From an uncultured Paracoccaceae bacterium (GTDB lineage Bacteria > Pseudomonadota > Alphaproteobacteria > Rhodobacterales > Rhodobacteraceae), in contig CANLDN010000011.1 in assembly GCA_947489445.1 (NCBI GenBank), positions 1 through 64,000 of the forward strand: a stretch of DNA of 64,000 bases. The letters run 5' to 3'. The notes beneath the pieces were generated by a model. That model saw nothing but the letters and a program-made list of their open reading frames with translations. It was not told where the DNA came from and did not search any database. The translations under genes were made by a program, and so were the position numbers. Position 1 is the first letter of the stretch. The number at the start of each line of letters is the position of its first letter. Below, piece after piece: positions 15,441 through 24,222 of the stretch.

Positions 15441-16091
15441 TTATTCGTCAGCAGCCTCGGTTGTTTCTTCGACTTCCACTTCGCCTGCATCTTCTTCTTC
15501 AGCATCGTCAGCGACAAGAGCACGCGGTGCAGAGACGTTGGCGATGACGAAATCACGGTCAGTGATGACGGATTTGGCACCTTCGGGCAGGGTCACCGAG
15601 CTGATGGAAATCGTGTCGCCGATTTGGACCTCAGCCAGATCAACAACGATGCTGTCTGGGATGTCGCCCGCCAGCACGTCGAGTTCGACTTCGTTCCGTA
15701 CAACTGTCAGCACGCCGCCCTTTTTCACGCCGGGGCATGTATCCGCGTTGAGGAATTCAACAGGGATGAAGATTTTGACACGGCTTGTGCGCTTCAGGCG
15801 CATCAGGTCGATATGCGTGGGCAAGTCTTTGACCACGTCACGCTGCACACCACGGCAGATCACGCGGACGTCTTCCTGACCTTCGATCTTCAGGTTGAAG
15901 AGCGTGGACATGAAGCGGCCTTTGCGCAGCATGGTCAGCAGGTAGTTGAATGGGATGTTGATGGATTGCGGATCAGCGCCGCCACCATAAACAATGCCAG
16001 GTACGTCGCCGTTGCGGCGAGCTTGGCGGGCGGCCCCCTTGCCTGTCCCCGCGCGTACCGTGGCGTTCAGATCTGGGATCTTTCCAGCCAT
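15441..16091 (-). CDS. rplY: 50S ribosomal protein L25/general stress protein Ctc
   Basis: A 216-residue L25 of the long Ctc type that binds 5S rRNA. N-terminal IPDLNATVRAGTGKGAARQARRNGDVPGIVYGGG and the second domain with EVQIGDTISISSVTLPEGAKSVIT are diagnostic; the C terminus is an acidic Glu/Ala/Asp tail (about residues 190-216), common in alphaproteobacteria. The ATG at 16091 (MAGKIPDL) is the family start although the frame is open upstream. Confidence 0.95.
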   Translation of the reverse strand: MAGKIPDLNATVRAGTGKGAARQARRNGDVPGIVYGGGADPQSINIPFNYLLTMLRKGRFMSTLFNLKIEGQEDVRVICRGVQRDVVKDLPTHIDLMRLKRTSRVKIFIPVEFLNADTCPGVKKGGVLTVVRNEVELDVLAGDIPDSIVVDLAEVQIGDTISISSVTLPEGAKSVITDRDFVIANVSAPRALVADDAEEEDAGEVEVEETTEAADE

Positions 16092-16213
16092 AGTCTTATT
16101 CCTTAATGTAGGGGCCCGCCTCCAAGGGTGTCCGAGCCCGATGAAGCCTGCGCTATAGGGGGGAATCGTGGGCTTGCAAAGTGTTTTTTGGACGATTCTT
16201 GATTGCCGGTGAC

Positions 16214-16993
16214 CTATTTTGCCACAAGCAGGTCGCAAGGCGGGTTGCGGATCAGCGTCGCGGTGAGCCCGCCGAGCAAAAACCGGCTGAGATTAGACCG
16301 GGTATTTGCCCCAATGGCCATAAGATCATAATCCCCTTTGGCCATGATATCGTGGATCGCATCCGTCGCCTTCGCCTCGATGAAAATCGGTTCGGGCATA
16401 TCTGGCGGCAGATCGGAGACTGCTTTCCAAGTTGCATAGTCCCGCTCAGATTCCTTGCGAAACGATACCTCATGCGCGTGAAACAGATCGAGCGTGGCGT
16501 TCGGCGCAATTTGCCGTCCCTTTTGGATGGCCGCCGCACAGGCCCGCGATAGATCCACCGCCCCCAGCATATGCGCATAGTCGTGATCACCCGGCTGCGT
16601 GACAAGCAAGACCGGCAGGCGGCTGGACCGGATCAGCCGTTCCATTGTTGTTTCCTTGATCTGGTCCAGGAATACACGCCTGCGATGCATGCCAACGATC
16701 AATAGATCGGCCTGCGCCTGATGGGCGGCGTGATTGATCTCTTCTGTAACATCGCCGATGCCGACCTGAACGTCTGTGGTCAGGTCGCGGGTTTGGATGC
16801 ATTTGGTCAATGTGCCTTGGAGTATCCGCTTCGCCTGTATCTGTACATCTTCGGCGACGTCTTTGGGCATTGCGCTGTCGACCACATGGTTCACGGTCAG
16901 CTTCGCACCCAGTGCGATTGCCAGTTCCACCCCACGTTGCACCGCCGGATCGGAGCGGTCCGATAAATCGCTGGCGACGATGATATTTTGCAT
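16214..16993 (-). CDS. Universal stress protein with two UspA domains
   Basis: A 259-residue protein with two tandem UspA folds. The first (residues 1-130) begins MQNIIVASDLSDRSDPAV and ends with LLIVGMHRRRVFLDQIKETTMERLIRSSRLPVLLV; the second (about 140-259) ends with LMAIGANTRSNLSRFLLGGLTATLIRNPPCDLLVAK. The G-x2-x-R...-G-S/T-type ATP-binding residues are recognisable in each half although altered. AGGAG lies eight bases before ATG 16993. Function is general stress tolerance by family. Confidence 0.88.
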   Translation of the reverse strand: MQNIIVASDLSDRSDPAVQRGVELAIALGAKLTVNHVVDSAMPKDVAEDVQIQAKRILQGTLTKCIQTRDLTTDVQVGIGDVTEEINHAAHQAQADLLIVGMHRRRVFLDQIKETTMERLIRSSRLPVLLVTQPGDHDYAHMLGAVDLSRACAAAIQKGRQIAPNATLDLFHAHEVSFRKESERDYATWKAVSDLPPDMPEPIFIEAKATDAIHDIMAKGDYDLMAIGANTRSNLSRFLLGGLTATLIRNPPCDLLVAK

Positions 16994-17137
16994 GGGGTTT
17001 CTCCTGTGTTTTGGGGTATTTTTCATTTATGGTCTGTCGGCTTTCATGCAAGGCACCGCCACAAGGCCACGGTGTGGTATTACGTCTCATCACTTTGATA
17101 CTTGCTTTGGGAAAAAAACGCGGACAGGCATAGCGTC

Positions 17138-18301
17138 ATGTCAGTTTTGAACGCGCTTTATCTGTCTCGTCGTCCTGCAGCCGCATTTGTGGTGGTTGGC
17201 TTGTTTTGGGGATGTTTTGCCGCCTATGTGCCGGTGATCAAAGCGCAGTTGGGTGCGTCTGATGCGTTGTTCGGGGCGCTGTTGCTTGGGTCTGCAACAG
17301 GTTTGGTTTCGTCGATGTGGTTGGCACCACGGGCGGATCGTGTGTTGGGCAGCCGGTCTATGCAGGTTGGCGTGGTCGCGTTGTCGCTGGCGTGGTTGAT
17401 CCCCGGCCAGATCACCGCCCCACTGGTGTTCGCAGCTTCGATGGCATTTGTTGGCCTGTCGTCGGGGTTGTTGGATGTTGTCATGAATGCGCGTGTCAGC
17501 GAGTTGGAGGCCAAACATCACTGCCCCCTGATGAACGCAAATCACGCAATGTTTTCTGTGGCCTATGCGGTGGCCGCTCTAATCGTGGGCATCACTCGTG
17601 AGGCAGGTTTGCCGCCGACGCCTGTATTTGCCGGGTTTTCGATGTTCTGCATCCTGATGGCACCGTTCATGCGCATGGATGTGACCCATGTGGCAGCTGA
17701 AGAGGGATACGCCGGCCGTTACCCACTTTGGCCGATTGTGCTTTGCGGGGCGATCACATTGGTCGCCTTCATGTCCGAGGCTACGGTAGAGGCGTGGTCT
17801 GCCTTGCATGTTGAACGGACGTTGGGCGGTGGTGCCGCAGAAGGCGCATTTGGCCCCGCGATGCTGGGTATAACCATGGCCATCGGTCGGTTTTCAGGCC
17901 AGGTGGTCGCTGCCCGGATGCGCGAGGTGACGGTGGTGATTTGGGCATCGGTGATTTCAGCCAGTGGGGCGGTGATTGCGGCGATGGCCCCAACACCGGT
18001 GGTTGCTTATGTGGGGTTTGGCATTTTGGGTTTGGGTGTATCGGTCATTGGCCCGATGGGACTGGCATTGGTCGGAAAACTGGTCGCCCCGCATTTGCGT
18101 ACAGAGGCGATCAGCCGGGTTGCGGTCATCGGCTTTTCGGGGTTCTTTTTTGCACCGATGCTGATGGGCTTGATGTCAGAGGTGTTTGGGCTGCGCGTCG
18201 CATTTGCTGCGGTGGCGGTCCTACTGATTAGTGCCGTACCGCTTGCCGTCTTGGTGTCGCGTGAACCACAAGCAACAGACACGCCGCAAGCGGTGAGGTA
18301 G
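17138..18301 (+). CDS. MFS transporter, YbjJ-like
   Basis: A 387-residue major facilitator superfamily permease with about twelve hydrophobic helices. The first helices (LFWGCFAAYVPVIKAQLGASDA and GALLLGSATGLVSSMWLAPRADRVLGSR with the loop 2-3 motif) resemble the YbjJ/fucose-permease-like branch. Substrate is unknown. I chose ATG 17138 (MSVLNALYL) over an upstream in-frame codon because it gives a normal N terminus before helix 1. Confidence 0.8.
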   Translation: MSVLNALYLSRRPAAAFVVVGLFWGCFAAYVPVIKAQLGASDALFGALLLGSATGLVSSMWLAPRADRVLGSRSMQVGVVALSLAWLIPGQITAPLVFAASMAFVGLSSGLLDVVMNARVSELEAKHHCPLMNANHAMFSVAYAVAALIVGITREAGLPPTPVFAGFSMFCILMAPFMRMDVTHVAAEEGYAGRYPLWPIVLCGAITLVAFMSEATVEAWSALHVERTLGGGAAEGAFGPAMLGITMAIGRFSGQVVAARMREVTVVIWASVISASGAVIAAMAPTPVVAYVGFGILGLGVSVIGPMGLALVGKLVAPHLRTEAISRVAVIGFSGFFFAPMLMGLMSEVFGLRVAFAAVAVLLISAVPLAVLVSREPQATDTPQAVR

Positions 18302-18347
18302 CGACATGTGCATGATAGCGGTTTTTGGGCCGATGCCAGAGTGACAC

Positions 18348-19511
18348 TTAAGCCCACTCCCCCTCAAAGTCTTTCGGCACCAGTAACACATCCCGGTCCA
18401 ACGTTGTCACATCCCGACGCCCGCAAAGCGCCATGGTCGTGTCCAGTTCTTTGTGGATGATGTCGAGCGCGCTTGTCACCCCTTGTTCGCCCATGGCGCC
18501 AAGCCCGTAGATAAAGGCGCGTCCGATATAGACGCCCTTGGCCCCCAGTGCCAACGCTTTGAGCACGTCCTGACCAGACCGGATGCCGCTATCCATGTGA
18601 ATTTCGACCTGATCACCCACCGCGGCAACAATGGATGGCAACATGCGGATCGCCGAGAGTGCGCCGTCGAGCTGCCGCCCGCCGTGATTGCTGACGATGA
18701 TCGCATCTGCTCCAATCTCAATCGCTTTTTTGGCATCTTCGACATCAAGGATACCCTTGAGGATCAGCTTGCCCCCCCATTTTTCCTTCAGCTTGGCGAT
18801 TTTGTCCCAGTCCAGTTTCAGATCGAATTGTTCTGCCGTCCACGATGACAGGCTGCTGGTGTCGCCCACACCTTTGGCATGGCCCACGATATTGCCGAAA
18901 CTGCGCCGTTTGGTTTGCAGCATGCCCATGCCCCAGCGCCATTTGGTGGCGAGGTCCAACATGGTGGGAATGGTGAGCTTTGGTGGGGCCGTTAGCCCGT
19001 TTTTCAGGTCTTTGTGCCGCTGCCCAAGGATTTGCAGATCAAGCGTCAGCACCAGCGCGGAACAGCCCGCGTTTTTTGCCCGCGCGATGATGGCATCGAC
19101 AAATTCCTCGTCCTGCATCACATAAAGTTGGAACCAAAACGGTGCCGTCGTGTTTTCGGCGACGTCTTCGATTGAACAGATCGACATGGTGGACAAGGTG
19201 AAGGGCACGCCGAATTTTTCTGCCGCCTTTGCCGCCTTGATTTCACCATCTGCGCATTGCATACCCGTCAGCCCGACGGGCGCCAGTGCGACAGGCATGG
19301 CAACGTCCTGTCCGATCATCTGGCTTTTCGTGGTTCGCCCGGACATGTCCACCGCAACCCTTTGGCGCAGGCGGATCTGATCGAAGTCAGAAGTGTTTTC
19401 CCGAAATGTCTGTTCTGTCCAGCTACCGCTTTCGGCGTAGTCATAGAACATTTTGGGTGCGCGACGTTTATGAAGCCGCCGTAGATCGTCGATGGTGGTA
19501 ATGACTGGCAT
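18348..19511 (-). CDS. lldD: FMN-dependent alpha-hydroxy acid dehydrogenase (L-lactate dehydrogenase type)
   Basis: A 387-residue flavoenzyme of the lactate dehydrogenase/glycolate oxidase family that oxidises L-2-hydroxy acids. Seen are YDYAESGSWTE near the N terminus, LAPVGLTGMQCADGE, WFQLYVMQD, LTLDLQILGQRHKDLKNG, the catalytic SNHGGRQLDGA (His-Gly-Gly-Arg), and DSGIRSGQDVLKALALGA. The enzyme acts at the cytoplasmic membrane and feeds electrons to quinones in the LldD branch. ATG 19511 is preceded by GAAAG. L-lactate is the likeliest substrate, but mandelate or glycolate-like acids are possible. Confidence 0.85.
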   Translation of the reverse strand: MPVITTIDDLRRLHKRRAPKMFYDYAESGSWTEQTFRENTSDFDQIRLRQRVAVDMSGRTTKSQMIGQDVAMPVALAPVGLTGMQCADGEIKAAKAAEKFGVPFTLSTMSICSIEDVAENTTAPFWFQLYVMQDEEFVDAIIARAKNAGCSALVLTLDLQILGQRHKDLKNGLTAPPKLTIPTMLDLATKWRWGMGMLQTKRRSFGNIVGHAKGVGDTSSLSSWTAEQFDLKLDWDKIAKLKEKWGGKLILKGILDVEDAKKAIEIGADAIIVSNHGGRQLDGALSAIRMLPSIVAAVGDQVEIHMDSGIRSGQDVLKALALGAKGVYIGRAFIYGLGAMGEQGVTSALDIIHKELDTTMALCGRRDVTTLDRDVLLVPKDFEGEWA

Positions 19512-19581
19512 GACATTTCTTTCGAATTGGTCATTATTCCATACCAATTACGGGAAAAACTGTCAAAGTGTATTCTGTGAC

Positions 19582-20373
19582 CTAGGCGCTGTGCGTTCCG
19601 TCAGCCAGTGATTTCACAAAGATCAAAACATCGCTGACAGGTTCACCAGCGCCGATTTTTTCCACGATGGCGGAACCGACGACCGCGCCGTCGGCAATTG
19701 CGGCAATCGCTTGTGCTGCACCGGGCGATTTGATCCCAAAACCGACGATAACGGGCAAATCGGTCTGTGATTTGATCCGGGCAACTTCTGGCGCGACTTC
19801 ATCGGCTTGCGCGGTTGCGGTACCGGTGATGCCTGTCATGGACACGTAATACACGAAGCCAGAGGTGTTTTGCAGTACGGTTGGCAAGCGCTTGTCGTCT
19901 GTCGTTGGTGTGGCCAGCCGGATAAAGTTAATCCCCGCCTTTTGGGCCGGAATGCAAAGTTCATCATCTTCCTCGGGGGGCAGATCCACGATGATCAGCC
20001 CGTCGATGCCGGCTGTTTTGGCATCATGCAGAAACGTATCGACGCCACGCGAATAGATCGGGTTGTAATATCCCATCATCACAATCGGCGTTGTGTCATC
20101 GGTTTTGCGCAGCTCGCGTGCGTATTGCAGCGTTTTTTCCAGATCCTGGCCGCCTTCCAGCGCCCGTTGCCCCGCCAGTTGAATGGTGGTGCCGTCGGCC
20201 ATCGGGTCGGTGAAGGGCATGCCCAGTTCAATGATATCGACGCCGGCGCCAGGCAGTCCCTTAACGACTTCGAGGCCAGTTTCATAGTCGGGGTCGCCCG
20301 CCATAATGTAGGCGACAAAGGCCTTTTTACCTTCGCTGCGCAATTGCGCAAATTTCGCGTCTATTCTGCTCAT
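19582..20373 (-). CDS. trpA: Tryptophan synthase alpha chain
   Basis: A 263-residue TIM barrel that cleaves indole-3-glycerol phosphate to give indole for TrpB. IELGMPFTDPMADG contains the catalytic glutamate and aspartate, GVDTFLHDAKTAGIDGLIIVDLPPEE and YYVSMTGITGT are further conserved blocks, and VGFGIKSPGAAQ is the phosphate-binding site. The ATG at 20373 (MSRIDAKFA) is the usual start. It is divergent from ychF and separated from trpFB by about 13 kb. Confidence 0.95.
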   Translation of the reverse strand: MSRIDAKFAQLRSEGKKAFVAYIMAGDPDYETGLEVVKGLPGAGVDIIELGMPFTDPMADGTTIQLAGQRALEGGQDLEKTLQYARELRKTDDTTPIVMMGYYNPIYSRGVDTFLHDAKTAGIDGLIIVDLPPEEDDELCIPAQKAGINFIRLATPTTDDKRLPTVLQNTSGFVYYVSMTGITGTATAQADEVAPEVARIKSQTDLPVIVGFGIKSPGAAQAIAAIADGAVVGSAIVEKIGAGEPVSDVLIFVKSLADGTHSA

Positions 20374-20499
20374 TCTCGTCCCCGGCTTGGTCCGCAACAG
20401 GGTTTGCGCGAAACCCCGGCGAAAGGCAATGGGGTAGGGGGTTATTGCACCGGACGCTGCAACCCCCTAGAAGCGCGCGAACAGATCAGGAGAACGCAA

Positions 20500-21597
20500 A
20501 TGGGTTTCAAAATGGGTATCGTCGGATTGCCGAATGTGGGCAAATCGACCCTGTTCAACGCGCTGACAAAAACGGCCGCCGCACAGGCCGCGAACTTCCC
20601 GTTTTGCACCATCGAACCCAATGTGGGCGATGTAGCCGTGCCCGATGCCCGGCTGGACAAGCTGGCCGCGATTGCCAAATCCAAGCAGATCATTCCGACC
20701 CGGATGACATTTGTCGATATTGCGGGACTGGTCAAAGGTGCCTCAAAGGGTGAAGGGCTGGGTAATCAGTTTTTAGCCAATATCCGCGAATGCGATGCGA
20801 TTGCCCATGTCCTGCGCTGCTTTGAGGATGATGACATTACCCATGTTGATGGGCGGGTTGATCCGGTTGAAGACGCTGATGTGATTGAAACCGAATTGAT
20901 GTTGTCTGATTTGGAAAGCATCGAAAAACGTCTGCAAAACCTGACCCGCAAAGTGCGTGGCGGCGATAAGGAAGCCGTGCAACAGGTACGTCTGCTGGAG
21001 GCGGCGCAGGCCGCGCTCGAAAATGGTCAACCCGCGCGCACAGTTGAGGTTGATGCCGAGGATGCAAAGCAGTGGAAGATGCTGCAACTGCTGACGACCA
21101 AGCCGGTGCTCTATGTTTGCAACGTGGAAGAAGACAGCGCTGGCAGTGGCAATAGCCAATCCGCGCGGGTGGCTGAAATGGCGGCTGCACAAGGCAATTC
21201 TCATGTCGTGATTTCTGCCCGGATCGAGGAGGAAATCAGCCAGCTTGAGCCTGACGAGGCCGAGATGTTCCTGGAAGAGATGGGGTTGGAAGAGCCCGGC
21301 CTTGATCGCCTGATCCGGGCGGGCTACGCGCTATTGCACCTGCAGACCTATTTCACCGTTGGCCCTAAGGAAGCGCGCGCCTGGACGATCAAGGAGGGCA
21401 CGACGGCACCGCAGGCCGCCGGTGTGATCCATGGTGATTTTGAGCGCGGTTTCATTCGTGCTGAAACCATCGCCTATGATGATTTTGTCGCACTTGGCGG
21501 CGAACAACCCGCCAAAGAAGCAGGCAAGATGCGCGCCGAAGGAAAGGCGTATATCGTCAAGGATGGGGATGTGATGCATTTCCTGTTCAATACCTAA
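20500..21597 (+). CDS. ychF: Redox-regulated GTPase/ATPase YchF
   Basis: A 365-residue Obg-family nucleotide hydrolase. The P loop is GLPNVGKSTLFNALTK, the G3 motif VDIAGLVKGASKGEGLGNQFL, the NVEED segment replaces the canonical NKxD and accounts for ATP preference, and the C-terminal TGS domain includes LQTYFTVGPKEARAWTIKEGTTAPQAAGVIHGDFERGF. YchF binds the large ribosomal subunit and modulates stress responses. Start ATG 20500 has AGGAGA upstream and yields exactly the family N terminus; the frame is open far upstream but that part is the antisense of trpA. Confidence 0.96.
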   Translation: MGFKMGIVGLPNVGKSTLFNALTKTAAAQAANFPFCTIEPNVGDVAVPDARLDKLAAIAKSKQIIPTRMTFVDIAGLVKGASKGEGLGNQFLANIRECDAIAHVLRCFEDDDITHVDGRVDPVEDADVIETELMLSDLESIEKRLQNLTRKVRGGDKEAVQQVRLLEAAQAALENGQPARTVEVDAEDAKQWKMLQLLTTKPVLYVCNVEEDSAGSGNSQSARVAEMAAAQGNSHVVISARIEEEISQLEPDEAEMFLEEMGLEEPGLDRLIRAGYALLHLQTYFTVGPKEARAWTIKEGTTAPQAAGVIHGDFERGFIRAETIAYDDFVALGGEQPAKEAGKMRAEGKAYIVKDGDVMHFLFNT

Positions 21598-21670
21598 GGC
21601 GGCGCGCCTGCGACCGAAAACACTGCACGGTAAGGTCCATGTCGCCCCGCCCAACTACGGGAGAGACGAT

Positions 21671-22060
21671 ATGGGTTATTTTCGAGTGTCTGCTGCAGCT
21701 GGGGTTCTGGCGGCATTGGCCGCATGTGACGCAACCGGTTTCAGCACACAATCATATCCGGGCCGCACCCAGGTCGCATTCATGAGCGCCGATACAGTCA
21801 CCCAGCGGACCTATGCCTGCCAACCAAGCGATACGCAACGCGCGACGCAGGCGCGTGCATCTCGTGCGCACCGCTATGTTGACGCCGCCATCCTGTCGGC
21901 GGCCCGTCGCTTGAGCCGTCAAGGTATTGTGGGTGGTTTGGCTGCACAGGCTGAAATGAATGCTGAGCTGTCCCAAATCTCGCGGCAGGCGGAAATTGAG
22001 TATCGCTGCGCTTTGATCAACAGCCGAAACATCAAAAGCGGGTTGTTCGCCACGGGTTAA
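21671..22060 (+). CDS. Small putative lipoprotein of unknown function
   Basis: A 129-residue protein with an N-terminal hydrophobic stretch ending in LAALAAC, a lipobox-like sequence that predicts a lipid-modified cysteine at residue 19. The rest is helical and rich in Ala/Arg/Gln with two further cysteines (TYACQP, EYRCAL). No family recognised. It follows ychF by 73 bases with GGGAGAGACGAT ahead of the ATG. Confidence 0.65.
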   Translation: MGYFRVSAAAGVLAALAACDATGFSTQSYPGRTQVAFMSADTVTQRTYACQPSDTQRATQARASRAHRYVDAAILSAARRLSRQGIVGGLAAQAEMNAELSQISRQAEIEYRCALINSRNIKSGLFATG

Positions 22061-22089
22061 ACCGGGCGGATTGCAAAAAACCGTGGATG

Positions 22090-22932
22090 TCAGTTCTTTG
22101 CATCCGGGTCTTGTTTGCGCAGCCGTTCTTGAATGCGTTTGGCCCGTTCCGGCGGTAGCGTCGGTGCGGTGTCGCGCATCTGCTGCACCTTTTCTTCGGC
22201 CCCCGCAATTAGCCCGGGGATATACTGCGCCTCTGGCAGGTTTTTCCAGTATTTCTTTGGCATCTCTGATGTCATGGCTTGCACCTTCAGTCGGGCCGGA
22301 TTGAAGATGTTACAGAAATAGGTCCCCCACAGCGTTTCTGCGGCGTCTTCAGGCAGGTCTGGCTTGGGCTGACCGGGGTGGAAGGACAGGTTGCCGTCAA
22401 CAAATTGGACGGTCACGTCTGGTGTTGCGATCATCCAATCCATATCGGCAAAACGTCTTGCGAAAAAGGGGGCGGTGGGTTCGACCGTGTGATGCGTTGG
22501 CTCAAACCAGGCGGCAAAGCTGCGCCGGTCGCCGCCTTGCCGCAAATCACGGAAACGCACGAAGGCCTTCATCTTGTGTTTGCATCGCTGCACGCCCTTT
22601 TCCATCTGCCGCAGCCTTGCAAGGTCCGGGTCAGCACGGTCTTGCATCAACCCTTGTTCGTGTCGCAGCCGCCATAGCAACGCATAAAGCCGGGCAAAGC
22701 GTTGCGGGTCCTTATGCCAGACCACCGTCTCGGCCATTTGCACGAAACTTTGCGGGGCTTTGACCCGCCGCGTTGGGGCAGGCAGCGGTGCGGCCGTGGC
22801 AAAAAGCTCTGGCATATTATTGCCGTAATCCCACAGCACGTCGGGCGGTGATACGCCTGCACCGATCAGCCGTTTTGCCGCCTCGCGCCAAGCCATGTCG
22901 GTGCCGATCATAGGAAGGGGGACAGTATACAT
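22090..22932 (-). CDS. DUF4130 protein of a putative DNA-repair pair (TIGR03915-like)
   Basis: A 280-residue protein resembling the TIGR03915/DUF4130 family, found next to a radical SAM protein and sometimes fused to uracil-DNA glycosylase-like UdgX. Conserved segments seen are QRFARLYALLWRLRHEQGL, KMKAFVRFRDL, FAAWFEPTHHTVEPTAPFFARRFADMDWMIATPD and ALWGTYFCNIFNPARLK-like text (ETLWGTYFCNIFNPAR). Its ATG overlaps the stop of the radical SAM gene (TGATG at 22930-22934), so the two are translationally coupled. Proposed role is repair or modification of DNA; not experimentally known to me. Confidence 0.78.
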   Translation of the reverse strand: MYTVPLPMIGTDMAWREAAKRLIGAGVSPPDVLWDYGNNMPELFATAAPLPAPTRRVKAPQSFVQMAETVVWHKDPQRFARLYALLWRLRHEQGLMQDRADPDLARLRQMEKGVQRCKHKMKAFVRFRDLRQGGDRRSFAAWFEPTHHTVEPTAPFFARRFADMDWMIATPDVTVQFVDGNLSFHPGQPKPDLPEDAAETLWGTYFCNIFNPARLKVQAMTSEMPKKYWKNLPEAQYIPGLIAGAEEKVQQMRDTAPTLPPERAKRIQERLRKQDPDAKN

Positions 22933-24167
22933 CAAAAAAGACTCAGCTGTTTGGGGGGTGGGGCAAAGCATGCGCGCAGGTTCGCACTGTCTGTCAACGC
23001 GCCCGGCGTCCAGCCAAGAGCCGTAATGAAGGCCCGCGCTTTTTTCAGTGACGCGCCCATGCGCAACAGGTCTTCGTAACGCAGGTGTCGGTGTCGTCGC
23101 GTCGACAGGATACGCCCAACGGTGCGCGTGCCGAATCCCGGGACGCGCAGCAGCATGTCCTTGCTTGCGGTGTTCACGTTGACCGGAAAAATCCCCCGAT
23201 TTTGCAAGGCCCAGGCCAGTTTGGGGTCGATATCCAGATCCAGGTTGCCATCGGGCCGCGCTGCAGTGATTTCGCCAACATCAAACCCATAAAACCGTAG
23301 CAGCCAATCGGCCTGATATAGCCGATGTTCGCGCGCCAGGGGTGGTTTGATCAGCGGCAGCTTGGCGGTGGCATCGGGTATCGGTGAAAAGGCGGAATAA
23401 TAGACGCGTCGCAACTTGTAATCCCCGTAAAGCCGGGTGGAACGCTGCAGGATGGTAGCGTCCGTTGATATGTCCGCCCCTACGATCATTTGCGTGGATT
23501 GCCCTGCGGGCGCGAAACGCTTGCCGCGTTTGCCTTTATAACTGCGTTCGCTGGCGATCTCCTTGCGGACCTTCACGTCCTCCATCGCCTTGCGGATGGT
23601 TGCCGGGTTCTTTTCCGGTGCGTAGGCTTTGACGCCATTGTCGGTGGGCAGTTCGACGTTGATGGACAGCCGGTCCGCATAAAGCCCCGCCTGATCGATC
23701 AATTCAGGTGCCGCATCGGGGATGGTTTTGAGGTGGATATAACCGCGAAAACTCTCAACTTCGCGCAGGCGCTGGGCAATACGCACCATGTCGGACATGG
23801 TTGCATCAGGCGACCTGATGATGCCCGAAGACAGGAACAGCCCTTCGATATAATTGCGCCGGTAGAATTCGATGGTCAGCTGCACCACTTCATCGACCGT
23901 AAATCGTGCGCGTTGCACGTTGGATGACACCCGATTCACGCAATAGGCGCAGTCATAGATGCAGAAATTGGTCATCAGGATCTTGAGAAGGCTGATGCAG
24001 CGCCCGTCAGGCGCATAGGCGTGACAGATGCCGGACCCCTCGGTTGATCCTAATCCTTTGCCATCCCTGCTGTCGCGCCGGGCTGTCCCGCTGGATGCGC
24101 ATGATGCATCGTAGCGGGCTGCATCGCTAAGAATTGCGAGCTTTTGTGAGAGGTCCATTCTTGCCAT
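22932..24167 (-). CDS. Putative DNA modification/repair radical SAM protein (TIGR03916-like)
   Basis: A 411-residue radical SAM enzyme. The iron-sulphur motif is C-IYD-C-AY-C (CxxxCxxC) at about residue 70, in the context LKILMTNFCIYDCAYCVNR. The C-terminal part has a helix-hairpin-helix motif (VNTASKDMLLRVPGFGTRTVGRIL), which points to DNA binding. Together with the coupled DUF4130 gene downstream this is the familiar TIGR03915/TIGR03916 pair, predicted to act in DNA repair. Its real substrate is unknown to me. Confidence 0.85.
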   Translation of the reverse strand: MARMDLSQKLAILSDAARYDASCASSGTARRDSRDGKGLGSTEGSGICHAYAPDGRCISLLKILMTNFCIYDCAYCVNRVSSNVQRARFTVDEVVQLTIEFYRRNYIEGLFLSSGIIRSPDATMSDMVRIAQRLREVESFRGYIHLKTIPDAAPELIDQAGLYADRLSINVELPTDNGVKAYAPEKNPATIRKAMEDVKVRKEIASERSYKGKRGKRFAPAGQSTQMIVGADISTDATILQRSTRLYGDYKLRRVYYSAFSPIPDATAKLPLIKPPLAREHRLYQADWLLRFYGFDVGEITAARPDGNLDLDIDPKLAWALQNRGIFPVNVNTASKDMLLRVPGFGTRTVGRILSTRRHRHLRYEDLLRMGASLKKARAFITALGWTPGALTDSANLRACFAPPPKQLSLF

Positions 24168-24222
24168 TTGTTCATGTTATGTTCTCATTCGCAAACACGC
24201 AAGATGTCTTGGGTAGAGCGGA

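Noticed and set aside
19807..20499. N-terminal extension of YchF by 231 codons
   Set aside because: The extension is antisense to trpA and lacks YchF homology; ATG 20500 has AGGAGA and gives the exact family N terminus.
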